DNA of 64,000 nucleotides from Camelus bactrianus. Lineage: Eukaryota; Chordata; Mammalia; Artiodactyla; Camelidae. This document shows positions 38,169 through 51,010 of the stretch, one piece after another. The stretch spans positions 29,884,001 through 29,948,000 of the forward strand of contig NC_133548.1 in assembly GCF_048773025.1 (NCBI RefSeq), given 5' to 3'. Below the pieces are notes generated by a model. It saw nothing but the letters and a program-made list of their open reading frames with translations, searched no databases and was not told where the DNA came from. The position numbers were made by a program, and so were the translations under genes. How positions within the stretch are numbered: position 1 is the stretch's first letter; each line of letters begins with the position of its first letter.

Positions 38169-39153
38169 TTCTAGAATTCAAAATTTTCCTATTCTAAAGT
38201 TCTAAATTATATTCAGCCATTTCCTTTGGTAGAGGAACTAGATTTATGAAATTCCTTCCTAAAATGGTCAGATATTTATTTACACTATAGAATTTTTTCT
38301 AATTTTTGTGTCATTCTGACTTGCGATATCCTGCAGAGTTATTCAATAGGGCCTACTCTACCACATTCACATTCTGTTTTTGTTACTTGATTCTTTTGCA
38401 ACGAACAGAAAAACAGCCAAGTGTTAGGATCCCTTTGTTTTAGGGTTCATTAAATGGAAGCTCATTTCTTCCAGTGAAACAGGGCCAAGGCAATTCAAGA
38501 AGGAAGGTTTCTTCTGTGTCAGGGTTGTGTTTTAATGAATTCCTTTGCCATAGCTACTGTTACCACAATAGGTAAAGGGATGTTGTTTTGAGATAAAGCT
38601 CTTGAAAATAAATTTGCTTTCAATACTGGCTATGAGAGAAGCAGCTTCAGCTGGTGGAACAAAAGTAGGTCCACAATACAAAAGATGCTGTATGGCCTTG
38701 GTCACCCACTTCATCTCACTCTGGATGCTAGTCTTTCTTTTACCAGCTCATCAAGGAGAGGTTTGGATTAAATGATCCAGAAGGCCTCTGCTGGGTCTAC
38801 TGTTCAGTGTCTCTAGTGGGTCATCATTTACCCATCAATCCTGGTTTTAAAACTATTTTTAAAATTTAAATCTCCGAAAACACTAACTTTCAATTAAAAT
38901 CCTTCTTCCCTTTGTTCCATAACATTATATCAAGAAAGGATTGTAGGAACGGCAATGGTAAATTGAAAAAAGAGATAATCGGATTTTAAACATTGTTGAA
39001 TTTGGTGTTAAGTCATGTTCTAAATCTCCTGAACAAATAAAGTTTTTCTTCCTAAAATTTACGACTGCTGATATCGGTAATCAAATGTATTCTTTTATTT
39101 TTTTTCCCCAAATGACAAATTGGTCTTAAACAAATTACACATCACCCACTAAC

Positions 39154-39198
39154 CTGCCCATTGATTTGTTCCTCCGGTCAGTGTAATAGCATTTTTTC
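39154..39198 (-). CDS. ANO3: ANO3 45-nt exon (KKCYYTD segment)
   Basis: This is a very short exon of 45 nt: one base completing Arg, 14 codons (KKCYYTDRRNKSMG) and two bases of the next Arg. Acceptor TTTTTCAG lies above 39198 and donor GGCAG|GTTAGT below 39154. The donor is weaker than GTAAGT/GTGAGT. The phase fits both neighbours (AG|G Arg on each side). Human reads TDGRSKSMGR, from memory, so DRR may be a lineage change. It is too short for a frame search and was found from the expected protein. Being a multiple of three it could be skipped without a frameshift. Confidence 0.93.
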
Positions 39199-39479
39199 CT
39201 GAAAAATAATAGAAATTAGCTGAGGAAAGTCATATGAAAAATTATACTGAGCATTTTAATACTACAACTTCTACATGCTAAAGACAGACATGATATAAGC
39301 CAGTATAACAGGAACAACTCTGAATTCGCATTGTTTTAATTTCAGAAGCTAAGTTACTAGTAACAAAGACACAGACACTTTCATAAATCAGTAGATGACT
39401 TTTGAATATTTGATTTTTAATTCTTTTTTGGGAAGTCTAACTTCTGCTGCGTAATTCATATTAACTAGATCATTTGCTT

Positions 39480-40130
39480 ATATGGTATACGAAGTTATCT
39501 ATCCATCCATCCACTCATTCATCCATCTATCTAAACAGATACGTAATAAATACTTCTGATTTTGCAAAGAATGGGAAGTTATAACCACTGAAAATTTAGA
39601 GGAAAAAAAGAGGGTCTCTACCCTCAAAGAGTTACTTTACAGTTGAGGAGACAAGTGATTGTTATAGTAAAGTGTGATAATGCAGGAAAGCGGAGAGGGC
39701 TATGGAAGTACCTAGCAAGGGATCTCAACTGGTTTTTGTAGATGGAGAAGAAAGGAGACAGGGAAGCATTCTCAGAGAATGTGTTATCTGTACTGAATCT
39801 TGACGCATTAGTGGGAGTAGTCCTGTGAATAAAACACTTAGGACATGACATTTTAAATAGAGCTAGCAGAGTATGAAATGGTTATGGGAGCAAGACTAAA
39901 CCTTGTAATATTCAGGGAATGTCGACTAATTTGGTAATTGCTGGAGTATAAATTCCAAGTTGAGGATAATGATAAAAGAGGTGAGGGGATGACGAACAAG
40001 GGACAGATGATGAGGGGCCTTACTTCTGATGCTAAAGTTTTTGGGTGAAAAGCTATGGGAAGATATTCAGTGTTTTAAGTAAGTGTGTAGCATTCTGATT
40101 CTAGAGAAACTAAATAGTCTAGTGACAGAG
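39480..40130 (+). repeat. Ancient mammalian interspersed repeat
   Basis: A TCCATCCA-type run, then CTCTACCCTCAAAGAGTTAC, ACAGTTGAGGAGACAAGTGA, GATGATGAGGGGCCTTACTT and AGATATTCAGTGTTTTAAGT. The order is that of a common old LINE-like repeat, also partly present at 47385 and 62455. Family not named with confidence. Confidence 0.5.
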
Positions 40131-40379
40131 GTTAATTCACCTCCTAAAAGATTCTCACTAACCCCACATCTTGGAGCTCAAGAATCTCATTCTCTGCCTT
40201 GTACAATGCCTCTTTATCCCCACCCACCAAAACCCATTTCAGAGAATCAGAAAACTCCATGCTGTGATATTTATAAAGCAGGGTTGAGATTTAGTCCTGT
40301 GTCATTAACTGCTTAGAACACCTGAAAACCTTCTGAGCTACCGTATTTCATTGCCATCACCAGCCATGTTACTAGAAAA

Positions 40380-40720
40380 TAATTTCTAAGTTGTCCCTTT
40401 CGTACTCCAACACTATATTTAAATATGGAGTTTCAAGGGTTGCATGTCTATCACACTTTAAATATCACCCTCTTCATTTTCTCAAACATACATAAGTTTG
40501 TGTGCATACATCATTCAATCCCTATTGGACTATAAATCTATCTCTCTGAACCTTCTCTATCTAGGCTGTCTTGCACTATTTACCCCATAATTACATAACG
40601 TCATTATATAACTGTTCACTGACTATCTTCTACAGGAGATTGGGTTTCTTGAAGGCAGTAGTTTCATTTCATCAACTTTGCTTACTGTATACTTGGTACA
40701 TTCTTTGGTAAACTGTAAGC
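40380..40720 (+). mobile_element. L2 LINE 3' fragment
   Basis: CTCTCTGAACCTTCTCTATC and the TGGGTTTCTTGAAGGCAGTA...TACTTGGTACATTCTTTGGT series resemble the L2 3' end. Diverged. Confidence 0.45.
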
Positions 40721-40859
40721 ATTCTGATGGCTGATGAAAAAAATTAATGAGCTTTTGTTTAATTTACAGTTGCATTTATTTCCTTCAGTGCCTGAGGGCA
40801 CTTTGAATTTAATAAACACTTACTAAATAAGGTATCTCTTCTAAAAACTATAAATGTAG

Positions 40860-41013
40860 GGTGAGGCTATAGCTCAGTGGTAGAGTGGTAGAGTGTATGC
40901 CTAGTATGCATGAGGTCCTGGGTTCAATCCCCAGTACCTCCATCAAAAAATAAATAAATAAACCTAATTACCCTCCCCCACCAAAAAAACCAACCAAACA
41001 AAAAAGAACAGCA
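40860..41013 (+). mobile_element. Camelid tRNA-derived SINE (vic-1 type) with 18-bp target-site duplication
   Basis: The head TATAGCTCAGTGGTAGAG (A box) and GGTTCAATCCCCAGTACC (B box) form a tRNA-like Pol III promoter. The tail has TAAATAAATAAACC and TAATTACCCTCCCCCA and then an A-rich end. This head and tail pair is what I know from camel and alpaca genomes. TAAAAACTATAAATGTAG flanks it exactly at 40842-40859 and 41014-41031. Next to the A box GTGGTAGA is duplicated, giving GGTAGAGTGGTAGAG. It is not a functional tRNA gene. The perfect 18-bp duplication points to a fairly recent insertion. Confidence 0.9.
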
Positions 41014-43339
41014 TAAAAACTATAAATGTAGAAATTGGTTTAAAGTAATTTTCATTATCAAAAAATCTAGGAATGTGATTAAGAGGAGATAAAGGTTATA
41101 GTTATAATTTTCAGTTGTGGATATGGTAAGGAATATTATAAAAGCATGAGGCAACATTTGGATAAAATATTATTCTCTATTTTTAGTGCTGTTAGTTTGA
41201 AATATTTCTCTTAAACACTTTTTATTTTGAAGTGCTTTGGAAGAAATAAAGAGCAAGTGAAGGAAGAAAGTCATACAAGATGAACACATACTCTTAGATC
41301 ACTTATACTATAAGAACAAATAAAAATTAAAATAAGAGACTCTATTTTCCCAATTAACTAATTACCAGTCAAATCTAGGGTGAACTATGTGTGACAATTA
41401 GTGCTGTCGAGTCTTCTTACTTGAGGACTGTTTATTGTTTATTCTGAGGACATGTCTGTAGTGGGTGTCTGCTTGGCTATATAAAAGGGTGAGATTTCTT
41501 TCTGTCTTTGCAATCTCATAGCAAATTGCCTGTGATGCCTGTCCCATTCTGATTTAATGCTTACTCAGTAACAAAAGGGTTCTCTCTACCTTAGTGGAGA
41601 CATTTTCTAGGTTGGGAATAATTTTGTTTTTAATTATATTTCCCCAAAATATACAAATGTACCCTTAATCCATGAAGTCAGTAATAACCTGCAATTCTCC
41701 TTAGTTCTTCTGCATAAAGGAGCCTCTAGGACCAAATTATTTCCTACTCACAATCTTCATTCCATTATTTGTCAATTGTATATTGTTCATCAACAGAGCT
41801 GTCTTTATTTTTCCTGTAATTTTTCACTTGAAAGATTCTTCTATTTCACATCTTGCATTTATCTGCCTACCTACCTACACACCTAGTACAACAACTGCTC
41901 AAAATTATGAGTAAATAATTATCTCAATCACTGTTTCCAACCAGTTTTTCACATAGCCAGTGGCTGGCAACATGTGGAGATGTCTGCAGGGCCAAGTGAG
42001 AAGGAAAGTCACGTGAGTGGGACTCTGGGTCCCTGCTCCTTGTCAAGAAGAGCTACTGTACCTTTATCTCTTCTACATATTGGGCTCCCTGTATGTTATT
42101 AAGTTATTTTATTTTTGAGTGCGGTATCCTTTGCATTAAAAAGTGATCTAAATTTAATCCCAATTGTGATAAAAGATTGTTCTTAGTATTTAAAAAATAT
42201 TCTCCCCAAATTTGTCACGATTAAAATATTTGTGGGAGCAGGGGTTGGAGGAAAGATGAGAGGTTGACCCTATCTTGGAACTCAATTTAAGGAGCTACAG
42301 GATGACTGAGTCATCTTAAAATATGTTTGACCATTTTAATGTGACAGAAGGGTAAGAATAAGTAGGAATCACCTTTGAATCAAAAGGAAAATAATGAAAA
42401 GCGGTAATTGGTATTTCTGGACTATAGAAGACATAGGCTATGTCCTCCCTGATAGGATAAAAACTAGAAAATGTGGGCTATTTTAATTCTCTGAATTTTT
42501 CTTGGTTGGTTTCAAAACATCAAGTTCAATATGCAGGTCATATTTACTTTGGAAGAAGAATCAAAAAAAAAAAATAACTGGAAAGTTTAGGTATATAAAG
42601 TTCTACACATACAGTATATTCAAGTAGAAAATTTAGATAAAATGTTAAAGATTCATGTTCATGCAATAAGTTAGCAGAAACCTTTTGCAAAAAGGGTTAT
42701 AAATCTAACAGTATTTTTCTGAATAAATTTTCAATTTTTCTTTGTGGAGTGTAATGTATAGGTTTCAACACTGAATAAGTATACAGAATAGCTGAGCATA
42801 GGCAAATTTTTATGCATCAGTCCTTAAAAAAATCTTGTCCTGAAAAGAAATATGCAAGATTCCTATTTAAGTTCTTTGCTATTCTTGTATATTTTAATTT
42901 TTAGACAATATAAATCTATTTAAGACAATATATTTATTCCTAAATGTGTTAAGTGTTGACATTTGGAAACTGAATTAGCAATCATGAAAATACTTTGCCA
43001 CTAGTTTATGCTTGAAGAGCATTCTCTTTTTATGAGCTGACTGCCATCCCAAATTTCAGTTACCTTATAAATAAATCAGAAGTTAGTTACTAAGGAGTTA
43101 GTTAATGTTACATGTATTATTTAAACTGATCTGGAAAAGATGCTGGAACATAAAGTTCTTTTGGAACATTTCTCAAACTGTTTCCCCAAGAACATCATCA
43201 TATTAAGATTAAAAAAAGAATCCATCATCAGATAGAAATTAAGGAAAGGCTGCTCTGTTGGAATTTACAAAAAATATATAAGAATTATTAAAATATTAAA
43301 ATCTCCAAGACAATATTTTTTTTTACCAACTATAACAGA

Positions 43340-43490
43340 ATCACTTGGGATGCTTGTAAAAAAAAACATATATACCCAATCCTATCCCAGACCTAATATA
43401 CCAGAATCTCTGGGTGTGGGTTCCAGGAACTTGCATTTCTACAGTTTCTCATGTGATTCTGATGCTCTCTGAAGACTGAAAACCATTTCT
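43340..43490 (+). mobile_element. MER5-like DNA transposon remnant
   Basis: CAGAATCACTTGGGATGCTT, CCAGAATCTCTGGGTGTGGG, GGAACTTGCATTTCTACAG and TGTGATTCTGATGCTCTCTG match MER5A in order. Confidence 0.75.
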
Positions 43491-44939
43491 CTATAAAGTC
43501 CTACAGTAAATAAGCTTATTGTTTAATTTAGAAATTCAGAAACATATTTGGCCACAGAATATTTTTCTTTTACATCTTTTGAAACCAGTATTCTTTGACA
43601 ATATTTCTGACAAATAAATTTCCTTTGAAAAAAGCTGTATATTTTCTAATTTTTATATTTTAAATCAAAAGAATCCCAGTATCATTTTCCAAAAGTTTCA
43701 GTAATGTGGCCATTGGAACCATTATTTTGAAAAAAAACATATTATAAGGAAGAAATTTCAGCCACAACATCAATAAAAAGAGATAGTAACTGCACACATT
43801 CCATGTTTTTCATATTTTTTTCTTTGGATGTATCAGAACTCCTCTTTCAAATGCAATCTTACTAGAAAATTAAAAAAATGAATGTCATTTATAAAAAGCA
43901 AAACCAGTTGACTGAAGAACGGATCTTCTTCAAAACCTCCCCTGGAATGAAAAGACACTATGTCACACAGATTGGAGATCTAATACAAACTGAGGTCACT
44001 CACAATCTGTCAAGGTAATTGTTTTTAATGAACTTCTAAGGAAAAGAAACAAATAATTAAATTCGATACATATTTCTTTAAAAATCAAAGTTATGAGAAT
44101 ACTGATTATTCTTTCAATTAGAGGTCCTCAAAATTTATCTGAAAAGTCAAAAGTAAGGGAAATGAAGGGAAAAAAGGCCAACGTGCTCTAATAGACTTTC
44201 AGTTTTTTAAATTAATAAAATCCAACTGAGATGGTAGAAAGAGCAACATGAAATGTATGACATGTAGTTTCAGTTGCCATTGTCTAAGATTTTTTCCCCA
44301 TAGACTAAAGCAGAAGGAACATATATTTGAAAGTATATTGATAAAGAAAGGAAAAACCACGTTCGAAATAATGAATGTCAAATATTTGGTGTTAAAGCAA
44401 ACATGATAACTGACACTTTTTCATTTAAAAGAGTATTACTTCAAATTAATGCTGTGTCTTTGCCAGGATCTAAGAATCAAATGATTCCAAATTCCCTCTT
44501 TGGATAGCAAAAAAGGAGCCAATCTTTTGGACTCCTGGCAAAAATGTGTTTTGTTTAAAGTCCAGAGGAGGTATGTGGGTAATACGATCCTTTTTTAATG
44601 AGATATTTTAACACAATGTTCACTTAACCTGAACAGAACACCTGAACACTGAAACCCACTGAAATGACATGTTTTGTGATAGTCTCTAAGGGTTTCTTCC
44701 TTTCAGATCTACAAGGAAATTAGTTTGTGCATAAATGCAACTATAACTCTTCTGAGAAACAGTGGCAGAATCTCAGGAATAGGGAAAGATGAAGGCACAT
44801 GAAACCAGTTAGACTGGACTTGGAATTTTTTGGCAATTTCTCTCTGATATCAGAAAGTAGGTTATTTCACATGTCACACGTGTTTTGCAATCTTGTTTAT
44901 ATCCTGCGGTCAAATTAGAACTTGTTAAAAACAATTTTG

Positions 44940-45370
44940 TGAGAATGTAAACGAACACAATAATATAGACCCACAATCCCACCCATTAGAAGCAATCATT
45001 TGTAGCATATTAAATTTTCTTCCGATTTTATTTATTTTATTCAGTTTACATTGTTGGAATCACTTTGTATGAATAAATATATATCCTATATATTATTTAT
45101 TTATTTTATTTAAATTTTATTATTTATTATTTACCTAGAGTCATCAAGAAATTCTTGTACCCATTCACTTTATAAATGAATTATATTCCACTGCAAGGGT
45201 ATACCTAACTTATTTAAATCCTCTACCACTGAGCATAGAAAATATTTCCATTTTTCACAATTATAAGTAATAATTTGGGGAATGTTTTTACATATTTTTC
45301 AATTAGCATCTTAAGATAAAAAGTGAAGGTTATGAAAAGTTTTAAGTCTCACAGAAAATAATTTCAAATT
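44940..45370 (-). mobile_element. Probable old L1 fragment, reverse orientation
   Basis: AATTATATTCCACTGCAAGG, TATACCTAACTTATTTAAAT and a CAATTATAAGTAATAATTTG block resemble the reverse complement of an L1 3' portion. Includes an AT-rich ATTTATTTATTTTATTTA stretch at 45095-45130. Confidence 0.4.
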
Positions 45371-45484
45371 CAGTTTCAGAATATTTTATGAAGTTTGATT
45401 CCTACCGTAAGTCAACAGAGGTGATTATTCACCATATCTGTACTAGGTTTGAAGACTGTGCAAGTCTTTGCTAATTTCAAAGCT

Positions 45485-45536
45485 GAATGACCTCAACTGA
45501 AATGACCTCAACTGAATGACCTCAACTGAAATCAGT
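45485..45536 (+). repeat. Small tandem repeat, three copies of TGACCTCAACTGAA(A)
   Basis: Three 15-18 bp units in a row (AATGACCTCAACTGA repeated). Read directly from the sequence. Confidence 0.85.
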
Positions 45537-45727
45537 CCTCTGTAGACTTCAAACTAATCACGCCACCAATAATACCTCATAGGTCCTTATTTGCTTCTTT
45601 CAGGGACCAAGTTTCATAAAAATGTACAAACTTCAGGTGCTCCTAGGTATCTGACTGATCATTTGTGTAGGTGCTAATGAACTGAAAAGACTTCTTTCCT
45701 TGATTCATCTTCTTTTGTTTTTTATTT

Positions 45728-45732
45728 TGTTG

Positions 45733-45782
<50 letters not shown>
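45728..45782 (+). repeat. Microsatellite (TTG)3(TTA)n
   Basis: About 15 TTA units after three TTG units. Confidence 0.95.
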
Positions 45783-46753
45783 TTTGCCAAGCTTTTCAAG
45801 GTATTATTTGCCTATCTCGTAAATATTATCTGTATCTTTTAGCCAGGCAGGAATGGGAGTCATTTTAAGAATCTAATTCTAACATTGTCACAGTAAGAGT
45901 CCTCAGTAGTTGCCAACGCTTAATCAATTTCTGTTTTGTGGGTAATGACTGTGGTTGCATCTTTCAAAGCCTGAGGTGTTTCAAATAACTGAAAGAGATG
46001 GCGATCAACATCTCACATTTTGTCTTGAATAGTGTGGAGGCTTGTCATGTGACCTGAGACTGTCAGCACTCTTACAGACTTGGCTTCTTCCATGTATCAG
46101 GTCTGGGAAATTTCTCCATATTTTTTATTGCACTCTTACTGTTCAGTTATATTCATTACTTAGCAGTTCTTTGACTTGGCATCTTATTACCCTGAACCTT
46201 TTAAAACCTCCTTAGCAGTTGATGAAGCATATTGAGCCTCAAATAAGTGTAAATGTTCGTATCTTCAACATGAATTAAAATTGCACATAGTTGAAACAGT
46301 GTTGAATATTATTTTGAGAAATGATGATGGAAAGTGATACACTTTGCATTGAACACAAAATATACAATACTATTCAATTTTTGCTTGCCTATAGGAAGGA
46401 CCAAAAAAATCTTCAAATTGAGACGGCTTTTCATTATCATTTATCCTTTAGTATTGAGGACAGAGCTAAGAAACCATCTGGCTGAAATGCACCTGAGGAA
46501 TGATCCTTGTTAACTGCTATACAGAAAAGAACACTGTATACATAAGAATGCTACACACTTACACTTCCTGCCTTCCACAAAAATAGTAAGAATTCTGTCT
46601 ACCCATATTAAATAAGATGTGAGACTAATCTTGGGAATTATAAGTTAAAATTTGAAAACAGCTATTTTTCCCTCCCACTGCTCAAGTCCAGCTAGAAATG
46701 ATACTAAGTGTCAAGGGAACCAGAAAATTTAGCACTTTAGGCAAGCAAAATTA

Positions 46754-47029
<276 letters not shown>

Positions 47030-47384
47030 TTAGAATCAGCACTGATGATATCATGCCACAGTTTGATTTGAGAAAAAAAAAAAACATTGTTCCCTTGTCT
47101 ACACAAGAATCATTATCACCGATTTAAAGAGAATTTATAGGAATGAAAATTCTTAATACAAAAATACCTTAATAATATGTAATAATGCCACTGTGTGCAG
47201 GAAATAACCATCCATGTGAATGAGTGCGTTTTCTTCCCTTGATCGTTATTAAGACCCAGAATCCCCAGTAAGAACAATCATGAGCCAATTAGGAATCTGA
47301 AGTTATTCTTAGTGGACACTTTCTCATGATCCTCTCATTCCTGCACAGTGGGTGGGGCGTGGGGTAGACAACACTGATAGTTGC

Positions 47385-47525
47385 CACCAGTTATTCATTC
47401 ACTTACTCTTCTAGCACATTTTATTAATTACTACTTGCTAGGTCCTAGGAAAATCCTGGGGATAAACAGAGCATAAATCTTACAAGTCCATGGCCTTACA
47501 GAGCTGCCAAATTTGCACGCTTGCT
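47385..47525 (+). repeat. Fragment of the same ancient repeat as 39480-40130
   Basis: TTATTCATTCACTTACTC, ATTACTACTTGCTAGGTCCT and CATGGCCTTACAGAGCTGCC are the CATTTATTGAGCACCTACT-type opening and the following AGGAGCT block. Diverged. Confidence 0.45.
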
Positions 47526-49309
47526 CTAACCTTAAAAGGTGAGTATACTTTTTCCTGCAAGGTATCATAAGAATTTAAGTGTCTTTGATCTAGTTAAGAG
47601 ATTTTTAAGCAAAATAAAGTATGCATCAGAATTATCTAAGAAGCATTTAATAAAATTGAGTGCCCTGGTCTAACTCTTAGGAATTCCCAGCATTGAATTC
47701 CACTTTCTGAGTACTTTTGCTTGTAACTTTTTGAACCAGATAATCATCAAGAGTCCTAGATTTGGTCTTGTGGTCTAAAATAAGTAACTAAATAATTGAC
47801 TACTTTGGCACTATGTATCATTCATGTTCACATTCTACTTCAAAAGAAAAAAACACAGGCGGTCATTTTTGGAAGTTCCTACAATACCTGAGGCTCATAG
47901 AGCAAGTAAGAACTTTGCAGCCATTCTAGCAGTGAATTTCACAGAGCCTACCCGTCAAATGATGAGAGAAGCTGAATTATGTGAAGGAAGAACTGCTCTT
48001 TGCTTCTATTCGGGCACACCTGTCAGGTTACACATAGCTGGACTCTATTTGGTTAACATCATTCCTTTAAATTTCAGCTAGACAGAACTTCCCAAGAAAC
48101 ATACCAATCTTAAAAACTCAAAAGTATGGAAGAAATTTATCAGTCAAATTTAAAATCATATATATTTAAAAATTAAATTGTACAAATTTCATAAATAGTC
48201 TTAAAGCCCTATGTTCTAGATATGGTTAATTTCAAGAATTTGCCAGAACAATCTTTTAAATTTATAGTACTCTTTCAAAAATAGTATTATTAGAGAGCCC
48301 TGGGACAATCATTGGATTAATATTCAGATGCAGATTTCAGACTGACCACCATTCACTGGGTAGGCAGTTTCACAGACCAGCATTTGCCAAAGTTGTTTCC
48401 ATAGAATATTATGGAAAAAGGTGGGGGGATGGGGGAGGATGTGCCATGGTCAACACAACTTTGGGTTTCTTACTAGAGTACTCGTGAGATACTTTAATAT
48501 GCAAGTGTTTGCTAAAATATATAAGAAGGTAAATACATAAACTGAATTTCTAGAATTTTGAAAAAAAAAAAACAAAAAAACCCCTTGGTCCAAACACATA
48601 CCACATCTGTTGATGTACTAGTATTTTGCAAATCACCATAGGAAAAATAGCAAAAGAGGCTTCCAGTGCAATTTACAAAGGGCTTTCCTTCTTCAAATAT
48701 GTTTGCTTTAAATTAAAGATAAAGAATGATGAAAATAAAAATTGACAGTGACAGAAGGCAAAGTATGTGCTAAATATCTACAGGCCTTTGAATTCAGACC
48801 AAATTTACAAACTTTAGCTATGCTTGAGGAAATAATGTGTATACTTTTTTAATGAGCACTAATTCATTCAAATAACTATTTATTCAAAAATACACCTTTT
48901 TTTACCCAGCTAGAAATCTGTCACTGTATAAGGAAAAAAAGAGTAATTATGATATTAATATCTCTAGGCTCTTTTTAGTGACTATCCCAGACTTGGTTGA
49001 AAGATTTCTGTGCAGGAGTGGTAGAGATAAGGATATCTTTACCAAATATTAAAAAAAAAAAAAAAAAAGCATAGACATTCACCTATTTAAATGATTCTCT
49101 CACCTGAGGCAATTGTAAGATAAAGCATTTCATGCTTTGTTACAGTTTTTCCTGCCTTATCTATACAAGAATTCTTGTATTGAAAATGATACTGAAGATC
49201 CTTCTTTTGAAATGATGGTGTTGTCTACTGGTATTATACCAACTTACTTTTCACTTACCAACCACAATTTATACGTTAACCCTAACTGCCTACTTAGAAT
49301 AAATCACAC

Positions 49310-49500
49310 GATATGGTACAAAGACCATAGTGTTTGGAATCACAAAGAGTTAAGGACAAATTCCATCTCTACAATTTAGCAGTTCTCTGACCTTGGGGAA
49401 ATACCTAACTTCTCTGATCCTCAGTTTTCTCTCTTAAGAAATGGAGTGAATGATCTTAACTTACAGAGTTATTGTGAGTCTTAGGGGAGACTGGACTATA
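49310..49500 (+). mobile_element. MIR-type SINE copy
   Basis: CATAGTGTTTGGAATCACAA, CAGTTCTCTGACCTTGGGGA, ACTTCTCTGATCCTCAGTTT and ACAGAGTTATTGTGAGTCTT are the MIR blocks in order. Confidence 0.8.
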
Positions 49501-50479
49501 AAGGACCCAAATATATGAGGTTATCTAGAATTCTCAGTTGACAGAATGCCTCTTGGATAGACCATGGCCAAAATAATGGCTAATTTCCAAGCTCAACTAG
49601 AATCTTTCTCTTTTTTCTTTTGGTCAGTAAATAGAGATGTGATTCATCTTTGGTGGAGCCTTCCCTTTGGTTTTGTAAGCCTTCTATAACAGGCTTTGAG
49701 TTATACAAGTATAAAGCCAGTAACAACCTATGATTTGGGGAAACCTCTGAAGTAGAGTGAGTTGACTCAAGTGATTGAAGAGTTAAATATTTTTTCTGGT
49801 ATATAACCTGGGTATAAATTGTAATAAAACTGTATTTCTATAGATTATAGTTTCTTTGGAAATTTTATCTGTATGTATTTAAATTGTTCTATGCCTGTAT
49901 GTTATTGTTTGTTCCTGGGGAGATGTGGGTTCTTTTTCAGCAGTTACTCAAAGATAGAGAAAATGAGACCCTTAAGATTACAGAAAACATATTTAGTGCT
50001 CATTATCCCTAGAATCTAGAAGTGAGACCTCTATGAAAATTGATGAGTCTAGACTCAGACAACATCAGTCTATACCAGAATGACACCTTTTACATGTGGG
50101 ATGATTTCAGACTCAAAAATCAAGCCCTTGAGAAATGTACTGATGTTGGATCATTGCATTCTCTTCAATAGTTTCATGCAAGTTTGAAAGTGAGGATCTC
50201 AATTGTGGAATAGGCAGATCTCAGGACAATAAATAGTCTCTTAGGAGCTAAGCCTTATTCCAGTATGCATGGAGAGCACACTCTCCCACAGAGCAGCATG
50301 GTTCCTGAAGCTTAGGCGTGTTGGTTGCCAGAACACATAAGCAGCATGAAGGAGGAATGACCAACACAGGCGTGGGTGTTGGGAGAGATCTGGGAAGGTT
50401 TAACCTCCACAGCAGGAGAACCTGTGTTTCATGCTACCTGTTGGTTCCTGACTAGCTTTCCCTTACAGTACACATAGCT

Positions 50480-51010
50480 AGAATCTGATCGCTCCCCACT
50501 TCCTCTGCAGCTACCACCCTGGTCTAAGTCACCACCACCTCTGGCTGAGATTCCTACAGTGCTTTCTAATGGAGCCTTTTTTCACATTCTTGTTCCCAAA
50601 AGTCTATTGGCAGTGCAATGACCAGAGTTATTCTTTAAAAATCTAACTCAAACCATGTAACTTCTCAGAACCCCATTTCAGTCAGAGTGAAAACCAAAGT
50701 TTTGTCAAAGACCTATAAAGCCTTTTATCTCCCTCAATATCTTGCTAACCCCCCTCCTACTAGTCTCCCTCTTCCTCACTCTGAGTCCATCATTTGATCA
50801 CTTGCTATTACTTGCCTGCTCTCACTCCATCATTCTCACCTTTCTTTTTTCCCCTTTAGTATTTATTATCTTCTAATGAATGAGTCTGCTTATTTATGTG
50901 TGTGCCATGAGAGAACAAATATTTGCTTTGTTCATTTATGTGTACCAAGCACCTAGGTGCACAGTAATCACTCACTAAGCATTTGTTTAATGAATGAATG
51001 AATGAATAAG
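50480..51010 (+). mobile_element. L2 LINE 3' portion
   Basis: CTACCACCCTGGTCTAAGTC, CAGAGTTATTCTTTAAAAAT, CAAACCATGTAACTTCTCAG, AAAGACCTATAAAGCCTTTT and a closing AATGAATGAATGAATAAG match the L2 3' end very well. Confidence 0.85.

Noticed and set aside
40866-40944. tRNA-like sequence with A and B boxes
   Set aside because: It is the head of a SINE with target-site duplications and an A-rich tail, not a tRNA gene.
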